DNA from: Hellea balneolensis DSM 19091
GTDB lineage: Bacteria > Pseudomonadota > Alphaproteobacteria > Caulobacterales > Maricaulaceae
Length of the DNA stretch: 64,000 bases
Direction: 5' to 3'
NCBI RefSeq assembly: GCF_000428525.1
Contig: NZ_KE386760.1
Span: 21,447 to 85,446, forward strand
The position numbers and the translations under genes are program-made. The notes below the pieces were generated by a model that had not been told where the DNA came from, ran no database searches, and worked only from the letters and a program-made list of their open reading frames with translations. Positions 8,810 through 16,678 of the stretch are shown here, piece after piece (position 1 is the first letter of the stretch; each line of letters begins with the position of its first letter).

Positions 8810-9493
8810 ATGAAAAAATTTTTAATGATGGCCGCCGCGCTGATGTCCTCCTTGGCCATAATTGCGCCTGTCGCAATAGCGCAAGTTAATTTGCAGCCGC
8901 AAGCTCAGCTATCTGCCCCCGCCCCGCAAATGGCCGCCTTTACGGATCCGCGATCTGTGCCAGCTGATCTGGCCCGTGTGGATGCGTCCATGAACAGCAC
9001 AGTCAGTTTTTCCGGCCGCTTCGCGCAATATGCGGCGGATGGATCTTTTGCGCAGGGGCAAGTTTATATTAAACGCCCTGGTAAGCTTCGTTTTGAATAT
9101 GACGCGCCTAATCCGCTTCTAATTGTGTCAGACGGCGTCACCCTCACGCAACAAGATAAGGCGCTAGAAACAATTGACCGTGTGCCACTCTCGGCTACGC
9201 CGCTGAATTATTTCCTCAAAGAGAACATAAATTTGGCCAATGACACCGAAGTCATTGCCCTGCAAAAAACCTATAATGAATGGCGCGTCACGGCGCGTGA
9301 CGGCTCGGGGGAAATGGACGGCGCAATTACAATGGTGTTTGATGCCAATACGCTAGCCCTTAAAGAATGGGTCATCGCCGATAGTTTTGGCGGCGAAACG
9401 CGTGTTCTATTATCCGAGCTAAAATATAATGAGCGGATCAATCCCCGTCTCTTTGTCCTGCGTGATGAATCGCGCCGTGATAGACGCAGATAA
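8810..9493 (+). CDS. LolA-family outer-membrane lipoprotein carrier
   Basis: A 227-residue exported protein. Residues 1-25 form a signal peptide (MKKFLMMAAALMSSLAIIAPVAIAQ, shown in two overlapping parts: MKKFLMMAAALMSSLA then IIAPVAIAQ). The mature part carries the LolA beta-barrel signature: QGQVYIKRPGKLRFEY, LLIVSDGVTL and PLSATPLNYFLKENINL. LolA shuttles lipoproteins across the periplasm from LolCDE to LolB. The C-terminus is basic. The gene stands alone and is followed by an inverted repeat at 9508-9528. Confidence 0.88.
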   Translation: MKKFLMMAAALMSSLAIIAPVAIAQVNLQPQAQLSAPAPQMAAFTDPRSVPADLARVDASMNSTVSFSGRFAQYAADGSFAQGQVYIKRPGKLRFEYDAPNPLLIVSDGVTLTQQDKALETIDRVPLSATPLNYFLKENINLANDTEVIALQKTYNEWRVTARDGSGEMDGAITMVFDANTLALKEWVIADSFGGETRVLLSELKYNERINPRLFVLRDESRRDRRR

Positions 9494-9507
9494 CTTATAA
9501 CTAAACC

Positions 9508-9528
9508 GGCAAGGGCTCAAACCTTGCC
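9508..9528 (+). terminator. Hairpin after lolA-like gene (weak terminator)
   Basis: GGCAAGG and CCTTGCC form a perfect 7-bp stem around a 7-nt loop, 15 bp after the stop codon. No T-run follows, so it may be only an mRNA-stabilising hairpin. Confidence 0.35.
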
Positions 9529-9613
9529 AAAGTTATGTGTAATTTCATAATCGCATCACTTGCATTGTTAAACTAAATTACGTTAAAGACGCATCATTCT
9601 AGGGGGATTTAGA

Positions 9614-10480
9614 ATGGATGTTTCAAACATCATATCTGTGGTTTTAACATATGCCGTTCCGGTAGCCTTGGCGGTTATTACGTTTTGGCTCGGCGCTATT
9701 ATCGCCAGTAAGATCAGCACAGGCGTTGAAAAAGGCTTTAACCGCTCCCCGCAATCTGATCCCAGCCTGTCACGCTTTTTTGCCAGCATCGTGCGCTACC
9801 TCATTCTCATCGCTGTCATTATTGCCGCGCTCACAATACTCGGCATTAATACGAATTCTATAACAGGTGTTATCTTGGGTCTGGGCGCGGCCATGGCCTT
9901 TATCCTGCAAGACTCTCTAGCCAATATCGCGGCGGGCGTGATGCTGATGTTCTTCCGTCCCTATAAGCTTGGCGATGAGATCGAAGTCGGCGGCGAGGCC
10001 GGAAAAGTCACGTCCATTGAGCTCACGGCAACCCGCCTTAAGACCACTGACAATATCGAAATTATTATAGCGAACGGTAATATTTGGGGCAGTGTGCTTA
10101 AGAATTATTCCTCACTTGTTAATCGCCGTTTGGATATGGATTTTGGCATTAGCTATGATGCGGACATAGACACCGCTATCAAAGCCATCACCACCGCCGC
10201 TGCCGCGCATCCGCTTGTCTTGAAAGACCCTGCACCTTGGGCCAAAGTTGTTCTGCTGAATGAAAGCTCGGTTGACCTTCAGCTTCGGGCTTGGTGCAAA
10301 GCCTCTGATTACAGAGCGCTCAAAGCCTCAATTTCTCAGCCCGTAAAGACCGCCTTGGACGCCGCCAATATTGGCATTCCTTATCCGCATGAAATCAAAA
10401 TTAAGATTAAAACCAAACCCGCGCCCAAAAAGCGCGCCTCTAAATCTAAACCCCAATCAAAGAAAATGAAAAAGGCCTAG
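9614..10480 (+). CDS. MscS-family small-conductance mechanosensitive channel (copy 1)
   Basis: A 288-residue inner-membrane channel that opens under osmotic downshock. It has three transmembrane segments (about 5-32, 55-78 and 83-107). The pore-lining TM3 and MscS signature LGLGAAMAFILQDSLANIAA continues into GVMLMFFRPYKLGD, followed by the beta domain. The last 25 residues are Lys/Ser/Pro-rich, an unusual basic tail. It is followed after 31 bp by a second MscS gene; the two share the core but are clearly diverged, which suggests an old duplication. Confidence 0.93.
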   Translation: MDVSNIISVVLTYAVPVALAVITFWLGAIIASKISTGVEKGFNRSPQSDPSLSRFFASIVRYLILIAVIIAALTILGINTNSITGVILGLGAAMAFILQDSLANIAAGVMLMFFRPYKLGDEIEVGGEAGKVTSIELTATRLKTTDNIEIIIANGNIWGSVLKNYSSLVNRRLDMDFGISYDADIDTAIKAITTAAAAHPLVLKDPAPWAKVVLLNESSVDLQLRAWCKASDYRALKASISQPVKTALDAANIGIPYPHEIKIKIKTKPAPKKRASKSKPQSKKMKKA

Positions 10481-10511
10481 CTAGGTCCTAAAAAATATAA
10501 TGGAGAGTAAT

Positions 10512-11387
10512 ATGGCACAAGACGCCACAGACACAGTAACCGATGCCGCCCAAAGCGTCACTGAAATGGCGGGCATGTTCACGCCGGATAAATTGATGGG
10601 CTATTGGCAAACGGCTCAGCCTCTTGTCATAAAGCTCGTTATCTCTTTGCTGATCTTATGGATTGGAATGAAGCTCGCTAAATGGCTGTCAAATATGGCC
10701 CGGAAGCTTGCCACAAGAAACCCAGCCATTGATGACACGCTTGGAAATTTCTTGGCCTCCATCGTAAAATATATTGTGACGGCCTTTGTCGTCATTGCCG
10801 CCATTACTAATCTTGGCGTCGAAACCGCCTCGCTTGTCGCTATGCTCGGTGCGGCCACCTTAGCCATTGGCCTAGCCCTTCAAGGCACGCTCGGCAATGT
10901 CGCCGCCGGTGTGATGCTGATGCTCTTCAGACCTTATAAGCTCGGCGATTATGTCAAGGTTGCAGGTGAAGAAGGTATTGTCACCGATATCAATATCTTC
11001 ACGACCCAGCTTTCTACACTTGATAATATCGAAGTGATTATTGCCAATGGCGAGGCTTGGGGTTCCACAATTCAGAACCTGACCTCCCTCGATGTGCGCC
11101 GCGTTGATGTGGATTATGGCATTCACTATGATGACGATATGGATAAGGCGATTAAGATCATCAAAGATACAGCCGCGGCCCACCCTCATGTCTTGTCAGA
11201 ACCTGACGCGCCTTGGGCCAAAGTCGTTAAGCTCAATGACAGCTCTATTGATATTCAAAGCCGGGTTTGGTGTAAGGCCGAACATTATTGGGATGTGATG
11301 TTTGATCTAAACAAATCCATCAAAGAAGCTTTTGATAAAGGCGGGATTACGATTCCATATCCGACAAGTATTGAACTTGATGGTTAA
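10512..11387 (+). CDS. MscS-family mechanosensitive channel (copy 2)
   Basis: A 291-residue MscS protein. I chose the ATG at 10512 (MAQDATDTV) because GGAG at 10502-10505 gives proper spacing; an ATG at 10500 would add four residues and has no such site. Hydrophobic segments lie at about 40-58, 80-104 and 110-130. The TM3 motif LGAATLAIGLALQGTLGNVA runs into GVMLMLFRPYKLGDYV. It forms a tandem pair with copy 1 and ends at a clear intrinsic terminator at 11416. Confidence 0.93.
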   Translation: MAQDATDTVTDAAQSVTEMAGMFTPDKLMGYWQTAQPLVIKLVISLLILWIGMKLAKWLSNMARKLATRNPAIDDTLGNFLASIVKYIVTAFVVIAAITNLGVETASLVAMLGAATLAIGLALQGTLGNVAAGVMLMLFRPYKLGDYVKVAGEEGIVTDINIFTTQLSTLDNIEVIIANGEAWGSTIQNLTSLDVRRVDVDYGIHYDDDMDKAIKIIKDTAAAHPHVLSEPDAPWAKVVKLNDSSIDIQSRVWCKAEHYWDVMFDLNKSIKEAFDKGGITIPYPTSIELDG

Positions 11388-11415
11388 GCCAAGGCCTTAC
11401 ATTTAATTTGATTTG

Positions 11416-11448
11416 AAGCCGGTTCATATGTCGTGAGCCGGCTTTTTT
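11416..11448 (+). terminator. Intrinsic terminator of the mscS pair
   Basis: AAGCCGG (11416-11422) pairs with CCGGCTT (11438-11444), followed by a T-run to 11448. It falls between the second mscS and xthA, which supports placing the xthA start downstream at 11496. Confidence 0.8.
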
Positions 11449-11495
11449 ACTTTAAAGCATTTGAGTCTTTCCCGCGGCTCGGCTATCCCCGCCTC

Positions 11496-12329
11496 ATGAA
11501 AATTAAAGTCGCCACTTGGAATATTAATTCTGTTCGCCTTCGGATAGATCAGGTCATTCGGTTTTTAAATGAGCAGCAGCCTGACGTGTTAGGCCTTCAG
11601 GAAATTAAATGCGAGACGGATAAATTCCCTAGTCAGCCCTTTATTGATGCGGGCTATGAATTTATCGAAGTCGCTGGAATGAAAGGTTATCACGGCGCGG
11701 CGACCGTTTCCAAACTGCCTATGGAGCGCCTGCCGACAAGTTTCTGCCCGCTTGATCACGCCCGTCATGTCAGCACGCGCATTATAGCAGGGCCAGAGGA
11801 TTTTGAATTTCATAATTTTTATATCCCTGCAGGAGGTGATGTCGCAGACCCTGAGGTCAATGATAAGTTCAAGCACAAACTCGACTTTCTGGAGAATATG
11901 CGCTGTTACTTTACAGAGCGTTTTGCCAAAGGGGACGACCAGCAAATCCTGGTTGGGGATTTTAATATCGCCCCGCATGAGAATGATGTCTGGAGTCATA
12001 AGCAACTCTTAAAGGTTGTTTCCCATACGCCGCTCGAAGTTAGTATCCTCAAGACATTGCAAGAAACGCATGACTTTACAGATTGCTCACGCCTCTTTGC
12101 TGATGACGATGAGAAGCTTTACAGTTGGTGGAGTTATCGCGGGCGGGAGCCTATGAAGAGCAATCGTGGCCGCCGCCTTGATCATATCTGGGTCAGCCCC
12201 GCCCTTAAACCTGCAGTCGAAGCAGGTGGAAAATCAGCCCATGAAATCCACGTGCCCTGCCGCGTCTGGGATGCCAAGCCAAGTGACCATGTCCCAATGA
12301 CACAAGTTTTAGATTTATCCGTTAAATAG
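11496..12329 (+). CDS. xthA: Exodeoxyribonuclease III
   Basis: A 277-residue EEP-family nuclease that incises abasic sites and degrades duplex DNA 3'-5'. The start is ATG 11496 (MKIKVATWNINSVRLR), the conserved family N-terminus; the frame is open further upstream, but that part overlaps the terminator of the previous gene. Visible catalytic motifs are LGLQEIKCE (metal-binding Glu), GDFNIAP (Asp/Asn pair), LDHIWVS, and SDHVPM with the catalytic Asp-His at the C-terminus. Confidence 0.96.
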   Translation: MKIKVATWNINSVRLRIDQVIRFLNEQQPDVLGLQEIKCETDKFPSQPFIDAGYEFIEVAGMKGYHGAATVSKLPMERLPTSFCPLDHARHVSTRIIAGPEDFEFHNFYIPAGGDVADPEVNDKFKHKLDFLENMRCYFTERFAKGDDQQILVGDFNIAPHENDVWSHKQLLKVVSHTPLEVSILKTLQETHDFTDCSRLFADDDEKLYSWWSYRGREPMKSNRGRRLDHIWVSPALKPAVEAGGKSAHEIHVPCRVWDAKPSDHVPMTQVLDLSVK

Positions 12330-12964
12330 AAACACTGAACGCGAAAAGCGCTTGCGCCCCAAAATAAAGCGGGGTGATGAGCAGAGCATTTTTAGAGCTA
12401 GGTTTAATGAACCGGTCTCTAGCGACGAACATGTCGGACACCGCGAACATTATTGCGGCTATAATAATATCTAATGTTGTTAAGAATGAGGCTGAAACCA
12501 TTATCCCAATTATAACAGCATAGCCTACAATAGGTAGGCGCATATTCTTATTGGCCCTACAAGAAAAGTAAAATGCACATAATCCAGAAGTAATCAAAGT
12601 GATACTTACACATAGATCTATGATCTATAGGTTTCTCATTTTTAATTGCCCCAAACATTAAACCGTGTTCAAGGAAAGCGAATACATAACCTAGATGCCC
12701 TATCGCAAAAGCCGCCATACCAGACATAAATAGTTTCTGAGATTTACGAGACAGTAGCAGCACATCACCGGCAGCACAGGCGATAAGTCCAGCCAATATA
12801 TATTTTCCATAGACTGTCTCAAGCGCTCCAAATTGCAGCGCCAGAATAACAAAGCCAATTGCGGCCAAGGGTTTAAAGAAAAATTGCGCGCGCCTGTCTT
12901 GACGTAACTCCGCCAAAAGTAGCGCAAGGACGACGAGGCCATAAAGGCCTAAAGACATACTCAT
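12322..12964 (-). pseudogene. YhhN/TMEM86-family membrane protein, frameshifted
   Basis: Two overlapping minus-strand frames together make one YhhN-like (lysoplasmalogenase family) protein. The N-terminal part (12557-12964) has the family motif LIACAAGDVLLL and continues to about GLMFGAIKNEKP. It then degenerates into a Cys/Tyr/Phe-rich tail. The C-terminal part, in the other frame (open from about 12635 to 12322), has a hydrophobic segment, then RLPIVGYAVIIGIMV and AIMFAVSDMFVARDRFI, the conserved YhhN end. A single indel around 12610-12650 (near an A-rich stretch) would restore one reading frame. It may be a real pseudogene or a sequence error. The start overlaps the stop of the upstream cupin gene. 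Confidence 0.75.
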
Positions 12965-14007
12965 TTTTTCGGGGGCCTGGGCGGAGGCGGAAGGCCGACT
13001 TCACCTGCCAAAGCCGTGAGCACATCATAAATTGTAGAATTTCGGTGCTCAGGCGGAACACCCCCAAGAAAACCGCGCTTAGACGGATCTAAATAAGACA
13101 TTGGCTCTCCATGTTTTTGAAACACGAAATAGTCAAACATGTGCCGCCAAAGGTTTCGTTCGCCTTCTGATAAATTCTGATAGGCGAGCATTCCATGTAT
13201 CAACGCAGTGTAAGGGTTTTTTACTTGCGCAGGTTTTTCTGACCACCAATAATTGACGAGCATATTCAGAGGCGCATTGGCGCGCACATGATGCCACCAA
13301 CCGGCAGGCATATAAATCGCGTCACCCGGCTCTAATGTGCCTGTTACTCTATGCGTTAGCGCGTCCTCAAATCCTGGATGTTTCTCAAAATCAGGGTTAT
13401 CAAGCGAGGTTAAGCTGACAGGAATCCTCCCCGGGGCAGATTCAAGCGGGCCCGGATAAAGATTATGAAACTGCTCTGGCGGAAATAATGTAAAACTTCG
13501 CGTGCCCAAAACGACACAGGCTATATTTTCGCTTAGGTCAAAATGGGTTTGAACCGTGGTTTGATTTCCAATCCAAAGGCGCGGTTGCACGGTCGTCTCT
13601 AATAGAGGCAATCGGTGGCCTTCCGAAAAACCTGGGATATAACTCTGGGCATAAAGCGACTGGATAAACCGCGCCTTACCGTCAGCTGATTTTTCAAGCA
13701 AGTCTTTGAAAGCCTGAGACACCGTCTGCCGCTCTGTTGTGAAGTTTTGCGAGAGCAAGTCGTCACTATAAGCAAAGCGGCCCTGTATTTCGGGAGGGCC
13801 AATTAACGTGTCTTGAAACTGCCCATTGTCAAAATCGCTGAGATATTCAAATAAGGCCGCCGGTCCGCCCTGCTGAGCTTTTTCAACGCACGCCCAGCCT
13901 TTGACGAGGCCTCTCATGATAACAGGTTTTATCGCGGGACGAATCTCTGCGTCAAACATCTCCTTAGAGACATTTTCAATGACCGGGATATCTGATGCAG
14001 GAACCAT
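12961..14007 (-). CDS. Cupin-8/JmjC-like oxygenase
   Basis: A 348-residue protein of the cupin-like (factor-inhibiting-HIF/JmjC) family. The Fe(II) site is visible as HFDLSEN (HxD, about residues 156-158) and the distal His in AGWWHHV (about 255-261), with IYMPAGWWHH typical of cupin-8 proteins. Members are 2-oxoglutarate-dependent hydroxylases of proteins or tRNA; the target here is unknown. It is translationally coupled to the broken yhhN downstream through an ATGA overlap. Confidence 0.85.
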   Translation of the reverse strand: MVPASDIPVIENVSKEMFDAEIRPAIKPVIMRGLVKGWACVEKAQQGGPAALFEYLSDFDNGQFQDTLIGPPEIQGRFAYSDDLLSQNFTTERQTVSQAFKDLLEKSADGKARFIQSLYAQSYIPGFSEGHRLPLLETTVQPRLWIGNQTTVQTHFDLSENIACVVLGTRSFTLFPPEQFHNLYPGPLESAPGRIPVSLTSLDNPDFEKHPGFEDALTHRVTGTLEPGDAIYMPAGWWHHVRANAPLNMLVNYWWSEKPAQVKNPYTALIHGMLAYQNLSEGERNLWRHMFDYFVFQKHGEPMSYLDPSKRGFLGGVPPEHRNSTIYDVLTALAGEVGLPPPPRPPKK

Positions 14008-14050
14008 AAGGTAAGCCTATAACAGCTTACCTCTGCTGACCAGAAAAGAG

Positions 14051-14758
14051 CTAACCTAATTCTAGCCTATAACCCCCAGGCTCGGTTACCAATAATGTCG
14101 CCACGCCTTTTTCAGGTTCTATTTTTTGGCGAAGGCGGTAAACATGGGTTTCGAGTGTATGGGTGGTGACGCCAGAATTATAACCCCAGACTTCGTGCAG
14201 CAGTTCTTCGCGGCCAACAGGTTTGCCGCCCGCGCGGTAAAGGTATTTCAGAATATTTGTTTCTTTTTCAGTCAGGCGAATATCGCGAACAGGGCGTTCG
14301 CCTTCAACTTGCGGCGGGGTCAGCTTTTTATAAGCAGGCGCAAATTCATAAGGGCCGACCTGGAAAACGGCATCTTCACTTTGCTCAAAGCTACGCAGAT
14401 GCGCGCGCAAGCGAGCGAGCAACACCGCAAAACGGAACGGCTTGGTAACATAATCATTCGCGCCTGAGTTCAGCCCCAAAATTTCGTTCATATCGCCATC
14501 ATTACCCGTAAGCATGACAATCGGCGCAGCGACATTGGCATTACGCATAAGTTGACACGCTTCGGTGCCGAGCATATCCGGCAGGTCAACATCGAGTAAA
14601 ATAAGGTCAAAGCTATTGGCTTTGGCGGCATTTATGCCTTCTGTTGCAGTTGCAACATCTGTGGTTTCAAATTCATCATAGAGCCCAAATTGCTCGACAA
14701 GTTCCTCACGCAGATCATCATCATCATCGATCAGCAAGATGCGTTTTTTTACGGCCAT
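14051..14758 (-). CDS. OmpR-family response regulator, CenR-like
   Basis: A 235-residue two-component regulator. The receiver has the acidic cluster DDDDD (11-15), phospho-acceptor Asp56 (LLDVDLP) and conserved Lys106 (YVTKPF). The C-terminal winged helix contains RLTEKETNILKYLYRAGG and THTLETHVYRLRQKI. The sequence pattern, including LGLNSGANDYVTKPFRF, resembles CenR, the conserved alphaproteobacterial envelope regulator (essential in Caulobacter). No histidine kinase is adjacent, as expected for CenR. The CenR assignment is by recollection of the family, not by a search. Confidence 0.85.
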   Translation of the reverse strand: MAVKKRILLIDDDDDLREELVEQFGLYDEFETTDVATATEGINAAKANSFDLILLDVDLPDMLGTEACQLMRNANVAAPIVMLTGNDGDMNEILGLNSGANDYVTKPFRFAVLLARLRAHLRSFEQSEDAVFQVGPYEFAPAYKKLTPPQVEGERPVRDIRLTEKETNILKYLYRAGGKPVGREELLHEVWGYNSGVTTHTLETHVYRLRQKIEPEKGVATLLVTEPGGYRLELG

Positions 14759-14866
14759 TATATATCCTCTTTAGACCCCTTACGGGATTTCGAGCTCTTT
14801 AGACTTGTTTACACTATTAGGCTAATGCCAGTTTAATCGCACTATATCACAAAAAAGAGACCTAAC

Positions 14867-15373
14867 TTGAGTATAATCGTGAACACATCCGCCCACACAA
14901 TTGAGTTTGAGGGCCAAATTTACCCCTGCCGCATTGGGCGCGAAGGTGCCATTGCCTTTGAAAAGGGCCGCGAGGGTGATGAAAAAACACCCTTAGGAGA
15001 TTATTCTCTACGCTTCGGTCTTTATCGGGCTGACCGGCTACCAAACCCTAAAAGCGGCTTAACCTTCCGTCCCTTGCGCAAAAATGATGGCTGGTGCGAT
15101 GATCCGAATGATCCCGCCTATAACCGCTTCATCCGCTTGCCTTATAATGTGTCCCACGAAAAGCTATGGCGGGAGGACGGGGCCTATGACGTGATCCTAG
15201 TTATGAACCATAATGACAGCCCCCCCGAAGCTGGATTGGGCAGTGCTGTCTTTATTCATGTTGCACAAGCTGATGACAGAAAGACTTTGGGATGCGTCGC
15301 CCTAGCGCCGGAAGTGATAGTAAGATTATTACCGCGTTTAAAAACGGGAATGGACGTAAATATTCAATTATAA
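14867..15373 (+). CDS. L,D-transpeptidase (YkuD domain) without visible signal peptide
   Basis: A 168-residue protein covering almost only a YkuD catalytic domain. The catalytic signature is HVAQADDRKTLGCVAL, with His131 and nucleophile Cys143. The start is TTG 14867, preceded by an AGAG-type site. YkuD enzymes make 3-3 cross-links in peptidoglycan or attach proteins to it. However, the N-terminus (MSIIVNTSAHTIEFEG) is not a signal peptide, so either export occurs otherwise or the function differs. Its stop is convergent with the PLP-homeostasis gene and overlaps it. Confidence 0.82.
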   Translation: MSIIVNTSAHTIEFEGQIYPCRIGREGAIAFEKGREGDEKTPLGDYSLRFGLYRADRLPNPKSGLTFRPLRKNDGWCDDPNDPAYNRFIRLPYNVSHEKLWREDGAYDVILVMNHNDSPPEAGLGSAVFIHVAQADDRKTLGCVALAPEVIVRLLPRLKTGMDVNIQL

Positions 15374-16044
15374 TCCCGATCTCCAAATAGGGCTGACCCT
15401 ATTCTGACATGCGTTGCGCCCATTTCTATCGCGGTTTCAAAATCTCCGCTCATTCCCATGGAAATTGTTTTCAGGCCATGCTCATCGGCCAGTTTTTTTA
15501 GCAACCAGAAATGCGGAGACGCCGCTTCGCCAACAGGCGGAATACACATCAAACCTTCGGGAGTTATATCGTAATTGCGCTTAAGCCGTGTCAAAAATCC
15601 CGCCAGCTCCTTAGGCGAAATTCCGGCTTTTTGCTCTTCCTCACCTGTGTTGACCTGTACCAATAGGCGCGGCATGCGACCCACTTTATCTGCAGCTTTG
15701 ATAAAAGCTTTAGCTAGTTTTTCTCGGTCAAGCGTCTCAATAACATCAAAAAGCCTGATCGCGTCTTCAGCTTTATTTGTCTGCAGCGGCCCAATGAGAC
15801 GCAGCTCAATCTCTTTGCGGTTTTCCGCAAAGCTCTCGCCCCATCGTTTCTGCGCTTCCTGTACGCGGTTCTCTCCAAACACGGTCTGCCCTGCGGCTAA
15901 CATCTGCGCGATACGATCATCAGGTTGAACCTTGGAAACCGCGACCAAGACTTGCGAGTCACTGCGCTCTGCACGCTTGGCAGCCTCAGCCATTCGCTCT
16001 AGGATGAGGTCACGTTTTTTAGAAATTGGAAGTTCATCAGACAT
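15364..16044 (-). CDS. YggS-family PLP homeostasis protein
   Basis: A 226-residue cytoplasmic TIM-barrel protein of the PLPBP family that binds pyridoxal 5'-phosphate and buffers vitamin B6 and amino-acid metabolism. The PLP-binding lysine is Lys38 in VLVAVSKVQP. Other family motifs are FGENRVQEAQKRW, LIGPLQTNK and ISMGMSGDFETAIEMG (phosphate-binding). Its start codon overlaps the start of the divergent thiE gene, so its promoter must lie inside the neighbouring coding sequence. Confidence 0.95.
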   Translation of the reverse strand: MSDELPISKKRDLILERMAEAAKRAERSDSQVLVAVSKVQPDDRIAQMLAAGQTVFGENRVQEAQKRWGESFAENRKEIELRLIGPLQTNKAEDAIRLFDVIETLDREKLAKAFIKAADKVGRMPRLLVQVNTGEEEQKAGISPKELAGFLTRLKRNYDITPEGLMCIPPVGEAASPHFWLLKKLADEHGLKTISMGMSGDFETAIEMGATHVRIGSALFGDRDYN

Positions 16045-16678
16045 GTGCGCGGCTTACCCCGAATGGGATTATAAGGGAAGAGAGACAATTCCTTCGGTCG
16101 CGACAAAACTCTATCAGGCGCGGGAAAAGCCCTGCCGCTTATCACCTCTTATATTTATGACAGACCCATCGCGCGTTCCCGATGTCGTAACCGCCGCGGG
16201 AAAACTTCCGAGAAGAACTGCCATTATATATCGGCATTTTGGCAGCGCCCATAGATTTGTGGATGCAGAAAACTTAAGGCAAGTCACCTTTGAACGCGAG
16301 CAACAACTCCTCATAGGGGATGACCCCGCCCTTGCAATCGACATTGGAGCTGACGGCGTTCACTTTAAGCGCGGCGCCAAGGTGAAAGCCCCAACGCTGT
16401 GGCGGCAACGCTGTCCAGATTGGCTCATCTCAATGGCAGGACTAAAGTTGGGCCAATATCAAGGCGATATGACTGTTCTGGATGGGCTTTTAGTCTCGTC
16501 CATATTCCCAAGTGAAAGCCCCAGCGCTGGAGAGCCTATAGGCATTCAGGGTTTTTCCAATAAAGTTAGCACCTTACCTGTTCCTGTCTTTGCGCTAGGC
16601 GGCATCAATAAAACAACAGCGCCAAAGCTTCTCGGCTCAGGCGCTGCAGGTATAGCAGGGATTGGGTTTGCTCTCTAA
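16043..16678 (+). CDS. thiE: Thiamine phosphate synthase-like protein
   Basis: A 211-residue TIM-barrel protein. Motifs such as PLIFMTDPSRVP, AIIYRHFG, DGVHF and VFALGGINKTTAPKLLGSGAAGIAGI correspond to the ThiE/TenI family, which joins HMP-pyrophosphate and HET-phosphate to thiamine phosphate. Only one ATG (16043) precedes the conserved core; the next, at 16157, would remove the first strand. The start forms a CATG with the divergent yggS start. No TPP riboswitch is possible in that space, and no other thi genes are nearby, so a TenI-like role is also possible. Confidence 0.75.
   Translation: MCAAYPEWDYKGRETIPSVATKLYQAREKPCRLSPLIFMTDPSRVPDVVTAAGKLPRRTAIIYRHFGSAHRFVDAENLRQVTFEREQQLLIGDDPALAIDIGADGVHFKRGAKVKAPTLWRQRCPDWLISMAGLKLGQYQGDMTVLDGLLVSSIFPSESPSAGEPIGIQGFSNKVSTLPVPVFALGGINKTTAPKLLGSGAAGIAGIGFAL

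Noticed and set aside
16090..16156. TPP riboswitch for thiE
   Set aside because: The region is coding and overlaps the divergent start; no THI-box pattern is visible.
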